Of a stretch of DNA of 64,000 nt, positions 51,230 to 59,962 are shown piece by piece (the first letter of the stretch is position 1; each line of letters begins with the position of its first letter). The notes beneath the pieces were generated by a model, which saw nothing but the letters and a program-made list of their open reading frames with translations, had not been told where the DNA came from and ran no database searches. A program made the translations under genes and the position numbers. This DNA is from Microbacterium sp. USTB-Y (GTDB taxonomy: Bacteria > Actinomycetota > Actinomycetes > Actinomycetales > Microbacteriaceae): the NCBI RefSeq assembly GCF_023703415.1, contig NZ_JAGMTU010000002.1, forward strand, positions 434,001 through 498,000. The letters are read 5' to 3'.

Positions 51230-51334
51230 CGGTGATTGGCTTGCGTGTCAGGTCCCACCCCTGCACGCTGCCGGAGGCGCCCCTCTACCGCCAGGCCGGC
51301 ACGACCATCCATCACTCGAACGAAGGTTCCATCC

Positions 51335-51595
51335 GTGGCGAACATCAAGTCGCAGATCAAGCGCAACAAGACCAACGAGAAGGCGCACGAGCGCAACAAG
51401 GCCGTCAAGAGCGAGCTGAAGACCGCCGTCCGCAACACCCGCAAGGCGATCGCCGGTGGAGACAAGGCCGCCGCCGAGGCCGCCCTGAAGACGGCGACCA
51501 AGAAGCTCGACAAGGCCGTCAGCAAGGGTGTCATCCACTCCAACCAGGCCGCGAACCGCAAGTCGTCGATCGCGAAGCAGGTCGCCGCTCTCTGA
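51335..51595 (+). CDS. rpsT: 30S ribosomal protein S20
   Basis: An 86-residue Lys/Ala-rich protein, starting [20 protein letters not shown] and ending KQVAAL, typical of S20. The start is GTG 51335, with GAAGG upstream. It is monocistronic, divergent from the beta-glucosidase gene, with a strong terminator directly after. Confidence 0.97.
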   Translation: MANIKSQIKRNKTNEKAHERNKAVKSELKTAVRNTRKAIAGGDKAAAEAALKTATKKLDKAVSKGVIHSNQAANRKSSIAKQVAAL

Positions 51596-51611
51596 GCCGG
51601 ACCCGATCCTG

Positions 51612-51646
51612 ACGAAGGCCCGTTCCCGCTGGGAACGGGCCTTCGT
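51612..51646 (+). terminator. rpsT terminator
   Basis: Perfect 16-bp stem with a GCT loop (arms 51612-51627 and 51631-51646), 16 nt after the rpsT stop. Confidence 0.85.
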
Positions 51647-51690
51647 CGTCTCCCGCGGTCTTGGTCGCCGGAGCGTCCCGCCCCGCAGCT

Positions 51691-51742
51691 CCGCAGGATG
51701 ATGACGACTCCGAAGGACGGATCAGCCGGAATCATCCTGCGG
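51691..51742. repeat. 12-bp inverted repeat of unknown role
   Basis: CCGCAGGATGAT (51691-51702) and ATCATCCTGCGG (51731-51742) are exact inverted copies around a 28-nt spacer which itself holds short TCCG/CGGA pairing. It lies between the rpsT terminator and the holA stop. It has no T-run. It could be the holA/comEC terminator or a dispersed intergenic repeat. Confidence 0.5.
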
Positions 51743-51812
51743 AATGGCAGACGTCCTGCAAAGTTGCCGGGCCCGCGACGCACATGCGGATCCAGGACCG
51801 TGCGGATCCGCG

Positions 51813-52865
51813 TCAGCGCGCGGTCTCGCCGTAGGGCGCCCGCGTGGCGATCACGGTGATCATGCGCTCCAGCGCGAAGATCGGGTCACGCGCCGCCCCC
51901 TTGACGTCGGCGTCGGCGCGCGCGGTCGCCTGGATGGCGAGACCGAGCGTGCGCTCGTTCCACCCGCTGAGATCACGGCGCGCCCGGTCGACCTGCCAGT
52001 CCTTCATGCCGAGGCGCGCGGCGAGGGCCGCGTTCGACTCCCGCGACCCGGCGACGCGCGCCATCGACCGCAGCTTCATGGCGAACGCCGCCACCATCGG
52101 CACCGGATCCGCTCCCGACGCCAGCGCGTGCCGGAGCGCCACCAGCGCCTCGCCGAGGCGGCCGGCGATGGCCGTGTCGGCGACGACGAAGGCCGAGACC
52201 TCGACACGCCCGCCGTAGTAGCGCTCGACGAGCTCAGGGGTGACGTCGCCCTGCACGTCGGTGATGAGCTGCTGACAGGCGGCGGCGAGCTCCGTGACGT
52301 CGTCGGAGAAGGCCGAGACCAGCGCCCGCAGCGCCTGCGGCGCGATGCGCCGGCCTGCCGCGCGGAACTCCCCGGCCGCGAAGTCGGCCTTCTCGTCGTC
52401 GCGCTTGATGGCGGGGCAGGCGATCTCGATCCCGCCGCCGGTGCCGGCGCGGATCGCGTCGAGCAGCTTCTTGCCGCGCACGGTCGCACCGGTGTGACGG
52501 AGCACGACCGTCGCCCCCTCCTGAGGATGCTCGAGGTAGGACACCGCCTCGGCGAGGAACGCATCGCTGCAGCGTTCCACCCCCGACACCCGCAGCAGTC
52601 GCGGCTCTCCGAAGAGCGACGGGGATGCGAGGCCCAGCAGGCTCCCCGATTCGTAGTCGTCGGCACGCAGATCGCTGACCTCGAGTGCCGGATCCTCGGC
52701 CCGCAGGTATGCGCGGACCCCCGCGATCGCCCGCTCGGCGCAGATCTCCTCGGGCCCGGAGACGAGCACGATCGGGGCAGGACGAGGCTCGCGCCAGGAC
52801 ACCTGCGGGATGTTCGTCGCCTTGCCCCCGCGTCGGGCGGCGGAGGACGAACGCGGTGCGGGCAT
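51813..52865 (-). CDS. holA: DNA polymerase III subunit delta
   Basis: Clamp-loader subunit that opens the sliding clamp. The 350-residue protein has the HolA layout: N-terminal PAPIVLVSGPEEICAERAIAGV, central AAA-like domain, and C-terminal helical domain (GMKDWQVDRARRDLSGW). It starts at ATG 52865, 29 nt after comEC. The rpsT-holA-comEC-comEA order is conserved in actinobacteria. Confidence 0.94.
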   Translation of the reverse strand: MPAPRSSSAARRGGKATNIPQVSWREPRPAPIVLVSGPEEICAERAIAGVRAYLRAEDPALEVSDLRADDYESGSLLGLASPSLFGEPRLLRVSGVERCSDAFLAEAVSYLEHPQEGATVVLRHTGATVRGKKLLDAIRAGTGGGIEIACPAIKRDDEKADFAAGEFRAAGRRIAPQALRALVSAFSDDVTELAAACQQLITDVQGDVTPELVERYYGGRVEVSAFVVADTAIAGRLGEALVALRHALASGADPVPMVAAFAMKLRSMARVAGSRESNAALAARLGMKDWQVDRARRDLSGWNERTLGLAIQATARADADVKGAARDPIFALERMITVIATRAPYGETAR

Positions 52866-52894
52866 TCTCCCAGCGTACCGGCGGCGACCGACGT

Positions 52895-55333
52895 TCACGG
52901 CGCCCTGGCCGTCGACGGCGGCGTCGCTCTCGGCCCCTCGACCGGCGCCGGCCGCTCGCTCCACACGCGCAGCCCCTCCCCGCCCTGGGAGACGAGGATC
53001 GTGCCCCGCTCGTCCGTGCGCAGGATCGGCGCGCGCAACGCGCGCAGCATGTCGAGGGTGACGGCCCGCGGGTGACCGTAGTCGTTTCCCGCACCGACGG
53101 AGATCAGCGCGAGCGCCGGATCCAGATCCGCGTAGAGTTGCGGATCCTGATCCGCGCTGCCGTGGTGCGCGACCTTCACGACGGTCGCATGCCGAGGATG
53201 CGCGATCCGCCTCAGCATGCCCTGCGAGAGGGCGGAGAGGTCGGCGAGGAACAGCGACCGCGGGACTCCTCCCCCGGCGACCTCGAGGATCACCCCCGCA
53301 TCGTTCCCCGGCGGGAACACCCTGTCGTCCCGGCGGGGCCACAGCACCCGCCAGTCCGCCGCGCCCAGCCGCCCGGTCATCCCGGCCGATGCCTGCACGA
53401 GCCGCGCTCCCCCGCGCCGGAGACGCTCGAGCTGCGCCCGGTGCGCGGCCGTGTCGACCGGTCCGTGCAGCACGACATCGGCGCGGCCCACGAGCACATC
53501 GGAGGCGCCCGCATGATCGTGGTCGAAGTGCGTGAGCACGAGCGCGTCCAGCCGTCCCACGCCGAGATCGGAAAGGCAGCGCCGCAGCGTCTCGGGATCG
53601 GGCCCGGTGTCGATGAGCAGTGCGTGCGTCTCGCTGCGCACCAGCACGGCGTCCCCCTGGCCGACGTCGCACAGGCCGATTCCCCAGTCCGCGGGACGCT
53701 GCAGCACGGCCACCGGTCCGGTCACGATTCCCCATCCGGTCACCGAGCCGAGCGCCACCGCGACGAGACCGCCGACCAGCGCCCGCCACGGGCCTCGGAG
53801 AGGGCGATGCGAAGCGATCGCCCAGAACGTCGCGGCGCTCAGCACCGCCATGATCAGGGCCATGCCGACCCCGGCCGGCGCCTCGATCGTCGCCAGCGGG
53901 AGTCCGGCGGTGACGAGTGCGGTCTGGGCGATCCAGGCGGAGGGCAGCCAGGCGGCCGCCGCAAGCAGATCCGCGAGCGGCGGTATCGGCATGGCGAGGC
54001 AGGCGAGCAGTCCCAGCACCGTCGCGATCGGCGAGGCGGGCTCGGCGAGCAGATTCGCGACCACCGAGATCAGGGACTGCTGCGCGGCGAAGAGCGCGAT
54101 GATCGGCCCGCACGCCAGCTGGGCCGAGAGCGGCACGGCGACAGCGAGGGCCACCGGGCGCGGCAGCCACCGCGCGAGCCCTGCGGCGAGCGGCGGGGCG
54201 AGCACCACGAGACCCGCGGTCGCGGCGGCCGAGAGCGCGAACCCCGGTGCGGCCGCGAGATGCGGATCCGCGAGGAGCAGGACCGTCACGGCGAGCAGCA
54301 GGACCGACAGGCCCGCGCGCGGTCGTCCGAGCAGCAGCGCGCTCAGGGCGACGCCCGCCATGGCCGCGGCCCGGATCACGCTCGGCTGCGGGGTCACGAG
54401 CACGACGAACCCGGCCAGGGCGAGCACCGCGGCGAGGACGCGCAGCCGCCGTCCTCCGCCGCACAGCGCCACGACGCCGAACGCCGCGGCGGCCACGAGC
54501 GCCAGGTTGCTGCCGCTGACCGCAGTGAGGTGTGAGAGGCCGCTCGCCTTCATCGCGGCGTCGAGCTCGTCGCTCACCGCGCGGACGTCGCCGACCGCCA
54601 GTCCGGGCAGCAGCTCGGATCCTGGCTCGGGCAGCAGCCGGGCGCGGGCGATGAACGCGGCCCGCACGTCGCCCGCGAGCGTCTCGATCGGCCCTCCCCG
54701 GGACACCTGCACCACCGCTCCGCGCGCGAACAGCACGGCGGCCGCCCGCTCGCCGGCATCGGCGCCCGTCACCTCGGCGGTGAACCGCAGCACCGTCCCC
54801 GGCCCGAGCGTGGCCAGGGCAGGGCCGGGCGGCACTCCGATCCGCACGGGGACGGACAGCGCTCCCGGGTGTTCCCCCGGGCCGATCCGGATCGTGTCCG
54901 CGTCGGCCCAGAGACGCCCGTCGGCGCCGACCGACGGCAGCGACCGCACGCTCACCTCCACGGTCACCGCATGCCCCGCCAGCGTCGCCGCCTCCGCTCG
55001 TGCCGGGGCCGCCCACGCCGCCGAGAGCCCTATGACACCGGCTACGGCGAGGCAGACGGCTCCGAGGGGCGCGGCACCGACCACGACCGCACGCAGCCGC
55101 GCACCGCCTCGGCACCACCGGAGCACGACGAGTGCCGAGACCGTCCCGAGCACGGACCCGCCGATGAGGAGTCCGGCAGACCACGGGAGGAACGAGACGA
55201 GCAGCGCGACCGCCCACGCGGTCACGGCCACCGGGACCATCCGCACGTCCCGCAGCCTGTCCGGTGCCGGCGGGCGCTGCGCGCGCGGACCTCCGGGGTG
55301 CGCCTCCGCACGGCCCCCGGTGCGCACGTTCAC
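52895..55333 (-). CDS. comEC: ComEC/Rec2 DNA uptake channel protein
   Basis: An 812-residue membrane protein of the ComEC family. It has N-terminal helices, an extracytoplasmic DUF4131/OB-like region (about 110-230), a competence domain with about 8 helices (SHLTAVSGSNLALVAA, in part) and a C-terminal metallo-beta-lactamase domain with VGQGDAVLV and THFDHDHAG (metal ligands). GTG 55333 overlaps the comEA stop as GTGA. Competence has not been inferred for the organism; the pair is widely conserved even in species not known to be transformable. Confidence 0.93.
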   Translation of the reverse strand: MNVRTGGRAEAHPGGPRAQRPPAPDRLRDVRMVPVAVTAWAVALLVSFLPWSAGLLIGGSVLGTVSALVVLRWCRGGARLRAVVVGAAPLGAVCLAVAGVIGLSAAWAAPARAEAATLAGHAVTVEVSVRSLPSVGADGRLWADADTIRIGPGEHPGALSVPVRIGVPPGPALATLGPGTVLRFTAEVTGADAGERAAAVLFARGAVVQVSRGGPIETLAGDVRAAFIARARLLPEPGSELLPGLAVGDVRAVSDELDAAMKASGLSHLTAVSGSNLALVAAAAFGVVALCGGGRRLRVLAAVLALAGFVVLVTPQPSVIRAAAMAGVALSALLLGRPRAGLSVLLLAVTVLLLADPHLAAAPGFALSAAATAGLVVLAPPLAAGLARWLPRPVALAVAVPLSAQLACGPIIALFAAQQSLISVVANLLAEPASPIATVLGLLACLAMPIPPLADLLAAAAWLPSAWIAQTALVTAGLPLATIEAPAGVGMALIMAVLSAATFWAIASHRPLRGPWRALVGGLVAVALGSVTGWGIVTGPVAVLQRPADWGIGLCDVGQGDAVLVRSETHALLIDTGPDPETLRRCLSDLGVGRLDALVLTHFDHDHAGASDVLVGRADVVLHGPVDTAAHRAQLERLRRGGARLVQASAGMTGRLGAADWRVLWPRRDDRVFPPGNDAGVILEVAGGGVPRSLFLADLSALSQGMLRRIAHPRHATVVKVAHHGSADQDPQLYADLDPALALISVGAGNDYGHPRAVTLDMLRALRAPILRTDERGTILVSQGGEGLRVWSERPAPVEGPRATPPSTARAP

Positions 55334-55965
55334 ACCCGCACCCGGTCGCGGATGCCGGCGAGCAGCTTCTCACCGATGCCGGACACGCCGAGCAGGTCGT
55401 CCACACTCGTGAACCGCCCGTTCGTCGTGCGCCACTCGACGATGCGCTGGGCCAGAGCCGGCCCGATCCGCGGCAGCTCCTCGAGCGCCGTGGCGTCGGC
55501 GGCATTGAGGTCGAGGAGCCCTCCGGCCCCCGCGCTGTGTCCTGCCCCGCCTTCGGCTGCGCCCGACGGCGCGGCCCCGATCGCGGGGACCAGGATCTGC
55601 TCGCCGTCGACGACCGCCCTCGCCAGGTTCACCGCCGTCAGATCCGCCGTGGGCAGCGCGCCTCCCGCCGCCGCGAGGGCTTCGGCCACCCGCGCGCCCT
55701 CGTCGAGCACGTAGACCCCCGGCTTCGCGACATCGCCCAGTACGTGGACGTACGCGCTCCCCGCCGAGATCCCGATCGATGCGCTCGGCTCGGGTGTCAC
55801 GGCGATCTCCTCGCCCGCGGTCGCCCTGCCCAGCAGCCCGATGCCCACGACGATGGACACCGCGGTCAGCGCCAGCACCACCGCGGCCCCCAGCCCGAGG
55901 CGCAACCGGCGCGGCGCTGGCACGGGGTCCGGTCCCGGGCCGTCGGTCTTCGTCTGCTCGCTCAC
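55330..55965 (-). CDS. comEA: ComEA family DNA-binding protein
   Basis: A 211-residue membrane-anchored protein: N-terminal Pro-rich cytoplasmic stretch, one transmembrane helix (about 23-46), an SLBB domain (about 70-130; AYVHVLGDVAKPGVY) and a C-terminal double helix-hairpin-helix DNA-binding domain (LNAADATALEELPRIGPALAQ, in part). It starts at GTG 55965. It binds incoming DNA at the cell surface in competent relatives; coupled to comEC. Confidence 0.93.
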   Translation of the reverse strand: MSEQTKTDGPGPDPVPAPRRLRLGLGAAVVLALTAVSIVVGIGLLGRATAGEEIAVTPEPSASIGISAGSAYVHVLGDVAKPGVYVLDEGARVAEALAAAGGALPTADLTAVNLARAVVDGEQILVPAIGAAPSGAAEGGAGHSAGAGGLLDLNAADATALEELPRIGPALAQRIVEWRTTNGRFTSVDDLLGVSGIGEKLLAGIRDRVRV

Positions 55966-56145
55966 ACGCCGACGGTAGGCTTCCGCGACGGCGGGCGACG
56001 CCGGGCCGGCGGAACACGGGGAGAACGGCCGGCCCCGCTCCCCTGTGGAGGCCGGAGGCGGGGTCGGCGATCGTCACGTCACGGGGACTCGAACTGACCG
56101 CCGAACGACCCCCGTATCGGGCCTTTGCGAGGGAAGCACGGCGGA

Positions 56146-57237
56146 CTACCCGTCCCGGCGCCTGTGCGCCCTCCGCCCCGTCGCCCCGTCTCCGCGATCC
56201 CCGGGGGCGACGAGGATGCGGACGGGCCGCTCGTCATCCGAGCGAAGCCGATCGATCGCGGCGGCGATGTCGTCCAGCGCGACGACATCGCTGATGGAAC
56301 CGCGGAGATCCAGACGCCCGGTCTCGACGAGGCGCAGCAGGGCGGGGATGTCCGAGTTGCGGTACCCCAGATGCCCGAGCACCCTCTTCCTGGTCACCGC
56401 GAACGTCGCACTCGGCCCCAGCGGCACCGGGTCGGCACTCAGCCCGATGAGGACGAGGCAGCCGTCGTTGCGGATGCTCGCCAGCGCCTGAGTCATGGTC
56501 GCGGTGATCCCCACGGAGTCGAACGCCACGTCGACGCCGGCGCCGCGCGTCAGCTCGTCGAGGCGGGCGGGGGTCGACGGATCACGAGGATCCAGAGCAT
56601 GGTCGGCCCCGACCTCCAGCGCGCGGGCGCGGACACGCGGATCGACGTCGAGCGCGATGATCGGTGCAGCGCCGACCAGCCGGGCGATCTGGACGAGGTG
56701 CGTCCCAACGCCGCCGATGCCCCACACGGCGACAGACTCGCCCACGCGCACGTTCCCCGTGTGGACGACGGCGCCATACGGCGTCGCCACGGCGTCGGCG
56801 AGAATCGCCGCCTGATCCAGCGGCACGGCCTCGGGCACCCGGCTCAGGCCTCCGGCGTGGACGACCGCGTACTCCGCCCACGCGCCGTCGAACTGGAAGG
56901 CCATGACATCGGGGCTCGCGCAGTCTCCCTGCTCCTGGAGACAGGAGCGGCACGTGCGACAGGGCCGGCCTGCGGGCAGCACGACGCGGTCGCCTGGCGC
57001 CCAGCCGCGGACGCCCTCCCCGATCTCGGCCACGATCCCCGACGCCTCGTGGCCCTGCGTAATGACGGGAAGGGGCGAGGAGAGCACGCCATCGATGAGG
57101 CTGAGGTCCGAGTGACAGATGCCGCAGTACGCGACGCTCACGAGGACCTCGCCCGCGCCCGGGCGCGGAAGGGGCACCTCCTCCACGGCGAACGTGTGGG
57201 TGGCGGTGTTCAGGCGCTGTGCGCGCATGCTGCGCAT
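56146..57237 (-). CDS. Zinc-dependent alcohol dehydrogenase
   Basis: A 363-residue medium-chain dehydrogenase with catalytic zinc ligands in CGICHSD (Cys) and GHEASG (His-Glu), the structural-zinc Cys cluster (CRTCRSCLQEQGDC, four Cys), and the NAD-binding GIGGVGTH. It oxidises an alcohol to a ketone or aldehyde, or the reverse. ATG 57237 is preceded by GAGGAG; a second ATG at 57228 is possible. It is divergent from the esterase-monooxygenase operon and likely the first step of that pathway. The C-terminal tail is Arg-rich. Confidence 0.93.
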   Translation of the reverse strand: MRSMRAQRLNTATHTFAVEEVPLPRPGAGEVLVSVAYCGICHSDLSLIDGVLSSPLPVITQGHEASGIVAEIGEGVRGWAPGDRVVLPAGRPCRTCRSCLQEQGDCASPDVMAFQFDGAWAEYAVVHAGGLSRVPEAVPLDQAAILADAVATPYGAVVHTGNVRVGESVAVWGIGGVGTHLVQIARLVGAAPIIALDVDPRVRARALEVGADHALDPRDPSTPARLDELTRGAGVDVAFDSVGITATMTQALASIRNDGCLVLIGLSADPVPLGPSATFAVTRKRVLGHLGYRNSDIPALLRLVETGRLDLRGSISDVVALDDIAAAIDRLRSDDERPVRILVAPGDRGDGATGRRAHRRRDG

Positions 57238-57320
57238 GATTCTCCTCGTCGAGCGATCGCGGGATGCTGGTGCACCCGTACCCCGTCGTAACACCCGTCG
57301 GCTTGGCCGCACAACTTCGG

Positions 57321-57384
57321 GACACCAATTACCCCGAGCATCGCGCAAACCTTGTGCGCGGAAGCCATACCCGCGACACGAATT
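57321..57384. promoter_or_regulatory. Direct repeats in the divergent catabolic promoter region
   Basis: GACACCAATT (57321-57330) and GACACGAATT (57375-57384) are near-identical direct repeats 54 nt apart. ACCAATT and AATTGGT within them are also inverted. They lie in the 224-nt region between the dehydrogenase and esterase genes. They are candidates for a regulator site (perhaps the PucR protein encoded at the right end); this is inference. Confidence 0.35.
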
Positions 57385-57461
57385 GGTTTCCCGGGGACAT
57401 GGTTCGACGCGAGTCCGATTCCTAGCGTTGGGGGATCCCCTTCCCCGAACGAGGAGCAATG

Positions 57462-58403
57462 ATGCTCGATCCGCAACTTGCCGCCGTGATCGCTCCCGGC
57501 GCCGGCCCGCGCCTGGAGGACGTGACGCCCCCTGATGCCCGCCTGATCTACCGCGAACAGTGCCAGGCCCTCGCCGCAGCCGTTCGGGACGTCGCTCACG
57601 TCGACGTGCAGGACTTCACGGTGCCCGGCGCCGAGGGGCCTCTCGCCGCGCGTGTCTACCGGACGCCCGAGGAAGGATCCCGGCCCACCATCGCCTTCTT
57701 CCACGGAGGCGGGTATGTCGTCGGAGATCTCGACTCCCACGACGCGATCGCCCGTGTTCTCGCGCGGGACCTGGGCGCGGTCATCGTCTCCGTCGCCTAC
57801 CGGCTCGCTCCCGAGCACCCCTTCCCCGCTGCGGCGGAGGACGCGATCGCCGCCGCCACCTGGATCGCCGAGCACGCGGCCGGCCTGGGCGGGGAACAGG
57901 CTTTCGCCGTCGCGGGCGACAGCGCCGGCGCGGCCCTCGCCGCGGTGGCGGCGCTCGCCCTGCGCGACGACGCAGCGGCCGTGGCCGGCCAGCTGCTCTT
58001 CTATCCCGCCGCCGATCCGGCGACGGAGTACGCATCGGTCCGCGAGAACGCCGAGGGGTACCTGCTGGAGCGGGCCACGATCGCGTGGTTCCTGTCCCAC
58101 TACGCACCGGAGGCGCAGCCCGACGACTCGCGCCTCGCACCCCTGCGCGCCGACGCCCTCGCCGGGGTCGCACCGGCCGTCGTCGTGGTCGCCGAGCACG
58201 ACCCGCTGCGCGACAGCGGCGAGGCCTTCGCCCTCGCCCTCGAGGCGGCCGAGGTACCCGTCACGCTCCGCCGCTGCGACGGCATGGTGCACGGATTCCT
58301 CTCCTTCGCGGGGGTCTCCGATGCCGCAGCGGCGCACACGCACGGTGCACTGGCGAGCTTCCGCGAGATCCTCGACGCGGCCCGGGAAGGTGCAGAGCGA
58401 TGA
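57462..58403 (+). CDS. Alpha/beta hydrolase, hormone-sensitive lipase (esterase) family
   Basis: A 313-residue esterase of the HSL family with the oxyanion motif HGGGYVVGDLDSHD, nucleophile elbow GDSAGA, acid in EHDPLRD and His in DGMVHGF. I chose ATG 57462, 5 nt after GAGGAG; ATG 57459 is only 2 nt away. The stop overlaps the monooxygenase start (ATGA). An ester-hydrolysing enzyme directly coupled to a Baeyer-Villiger monooxygenase suggests that it cleaves the ester the monooxygenase makes. Confidence 0.93.
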   Translation: MLDPQLAAVIAPGAGPRLEDVTPPDARLIYREQCQALAAAVRDVAHVDVQDFTVPGAEGPLAARVYRTPEEGSRPTIAFFHGGGYVVGDLDSHDAIARVLARDLGAVIVSVAYRLAPEHPFPAAAEDAIAAATWIAEHAAGLGGEQAFAVAGDSAGAALAAVAALALRDDAAAVAGQLLFYPAADPATEYASVRENAEGYLLERATIAWFLSHYAPEAQPDDSRLAPLRADALAGVAPAVVVVAEHDPLRDSGEAFALALEAAEVPVTLRRCDGMVHGFLSFAGVSDAAAAHTHGALASFREILDAAREGAER

Positions 58404-59878
58404 GCGTCTCCCGGCCGGAACACGTCGACACCCTCATCGTCGGAGGCGGCCTCTCCGGAATCGGCGCCGCCTGCCGCCTCCAGCAGCGCTTCCCCGGACG
58501 CTCCTACGCGGTGCTCGAGGCCCGGGACGCCGTCGGCGGAACCTGGGATCTCTTCCGGTACCCGGGCGTCCGGTCGGATTCGGACATGGCGACGCTCGGC
58601 TATCCGTTCCGTCCCTGGCGTGACGTCAAGACGCTCGGCAGCGGCGCCGGCATCGCCGAGTACATCCGTGACACGGCGCACGACATCGGGGTCCTCCCGC
58701 ACATCCGCGTCCGTCATCGGGTCATCTCGGCGCAGTGGTCCACCGCCGACGCCCGCTGGACCGTCGAGGTGGACACCCCGGGCGGACGCCGGACGATGAC
58801 GACCCGATTCCTCCTCCTCTGCAGCGGCTACTACCGCTACGACCGGGGATACCGACCCGACTTCGCCGACGAGGACGCCTTCCGCGGCTCCGTCATCCAT
58901 CCGCAGCACTGGCCGGAGGACTACGACTATCGCGGGAAGCGCGTGGTCGTGATCGGCAGCGGAGCCACGGCGGTGACGCTCGTACCGGCGATGGCGCAAG
59001 ACGCCGCACATGTGACCATGGTGCAGCGTTCGCCCACCTACATCGTGTCGGCGCCGTCCGTCGACCCGGTCGTGGTGCGCGCGCGGCGCTGGCTCCCCCG
59101 TCGCCTCGCGTCCTCAGTGGTGCGCTGGCGCAGCATCATCCAGGGACAGCAGCGCTATGCGTACCTGCGCGCCAACCCGGAGAAGGGCGCCGCCGCCATC
59201 AAGGCGGGCGTAGCCGCGCAGCTTCCCGATTTCGCACGCTACGAGGCCGACTTCACCCCGCGCTACCGGCCCTGGGATCAGCGCCTCTGCCTGGTGCCGG
59301 ATGGCGACCTCTTCGCGGCGATCCGGGATGAGCGCGCCTCGATCGTGACCGGCCGCATCGAGCGGTTCACCCCGTCCGGTCTACGGCTGGAGGACGGACG
59401 CACGATCGACGCGGAAGCCATCATCACCGCGACCGGGCTGGAGATGCACGCGGGCGGCGGGATCCGCCTCGAGGTGGACGGGCGTCCCGTCAGCCTCGGG
59501 GATTCGATGCTGTACAAGGGCGTGCTGCTGACCGGCATACCCAACGCGGGCTTCTGGCTGGGGTACGTGAACTCCTCCTGGACCCTCCGCGCCGACGCAT
59601 CGGCGCGCTACGTCTGTCGGCTGCTCGCCCATCTCGACCGCACGGGATACGACTGGGCGGTGCCGGTTCCCGAGGGAACGCAGCACACGCACCCGGCTCT
59701 CGACCTCGCGTCCGGCTACGTGGAACGCGGATCCGCCGCGTTCCCGAAGGTCGGCGAGAACGCGCCCTGGACGCGCAGTCACTACGTCCGCGACGTCATC
59801 GAAGCACGGTTCAGCCGTGTCACCCGATCGATGTCCTTCGGACGCCGCGTCCCGCACGCGGCCTCCCCCCGCTCCTGA
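58400..59878 (+). CDS. Type I Baeyer-Villiger monooxygenase (EtaA/EthA-like)
   Basis: FAD- and NADPH-dependent monooxygenase that inserts oxygen next to a ketone carbonyl to give an ester or lactone. The 492-residue protein has the first Rossmann motif GGGLSG (15-20), the BVMO fingerprint FRGSVIHPQHWP (161-172, FxGxxxHxxxWP) and the second Rossmann motif GSGAT (186-190). Segments GGTWDLFRYPGVRSDSDM and RPWDQRLCLVP closely match mycobacterial EtaA from memory. Natural substrates of that branch are mostly short or aromatic ketones. It is cotranscribed with the esterase. Confidence 0.93.
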   Translation: MSVSRPEHVDTLIVGGGLSGIGAACRLQQRFPGRSYAVLEARDAVGGTWDLFRYPGVRSDSDMATLGYPFRPWRDVKTLGSGAGIAEYIRDTAHDIGVLPHIRVRHRVISAQWSTADARWTVEVDTPGGRRTMTTRFLLLCSGYYRYDRGYRPDFADEDAFRGSVIHPQHWPEDYDYRGKRVVVIGSGATAVTLVPAMAQDAAHVTMVQRSPTYIVSAPSVDPVVVRARRWLPRRLASSVVRWRSIIQGQQRYAYLRANPEKGAAAIKAGVAAQLPDFARYEADFTPRYRPWDQRLCLVPDGDLFAAIRDERASIVTGRIERFTPSGLRLEDGRTIDAEAIITATGLEMHAGGGIRLEVDGRPVSLGDSMLYKGVLLTGIPNAGFWLGYVNSSWTLRADASARYVCRLLAHLDRTGYDWAVPVPEGTQHTHPALDLASGYVERGSAAFPKVGENAPWTRSHYVRDVIEARFSRVTRSMSFGRRVPHAASPRS

Positions 59879-59962
59879 CCCGGCTGCGGGATCGCCGGGC
59901 GCCGCGTCCGCCGATCCCGCAGCAGAATCCCGACCCTCATCCGTTTGCCGAAGGAGACAGAC

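Noticed and set aside
51813..55505. A 1230-codon open frame on the minus strand
   Set aside because: Only the last 350 codons are holA. The upstream part is a different frame over comEC and comEA and has no recognisable protein features.
56081..56100. GGGACTCGAAC, resembling a reversed tRNA T-arm, at the left border of the catabolic island
   Set aside because: The flanking bases do not form a T stem and no acceptor or anticodon arm is present. It could be a degraded integration site but the match is too short to claim.
55966..56145. 180-nt gap between comEA and the dehydrogenase gene
   Set aside because: No coding frame with a start site, and only short GC-rich pairings; nothing can be supported here.
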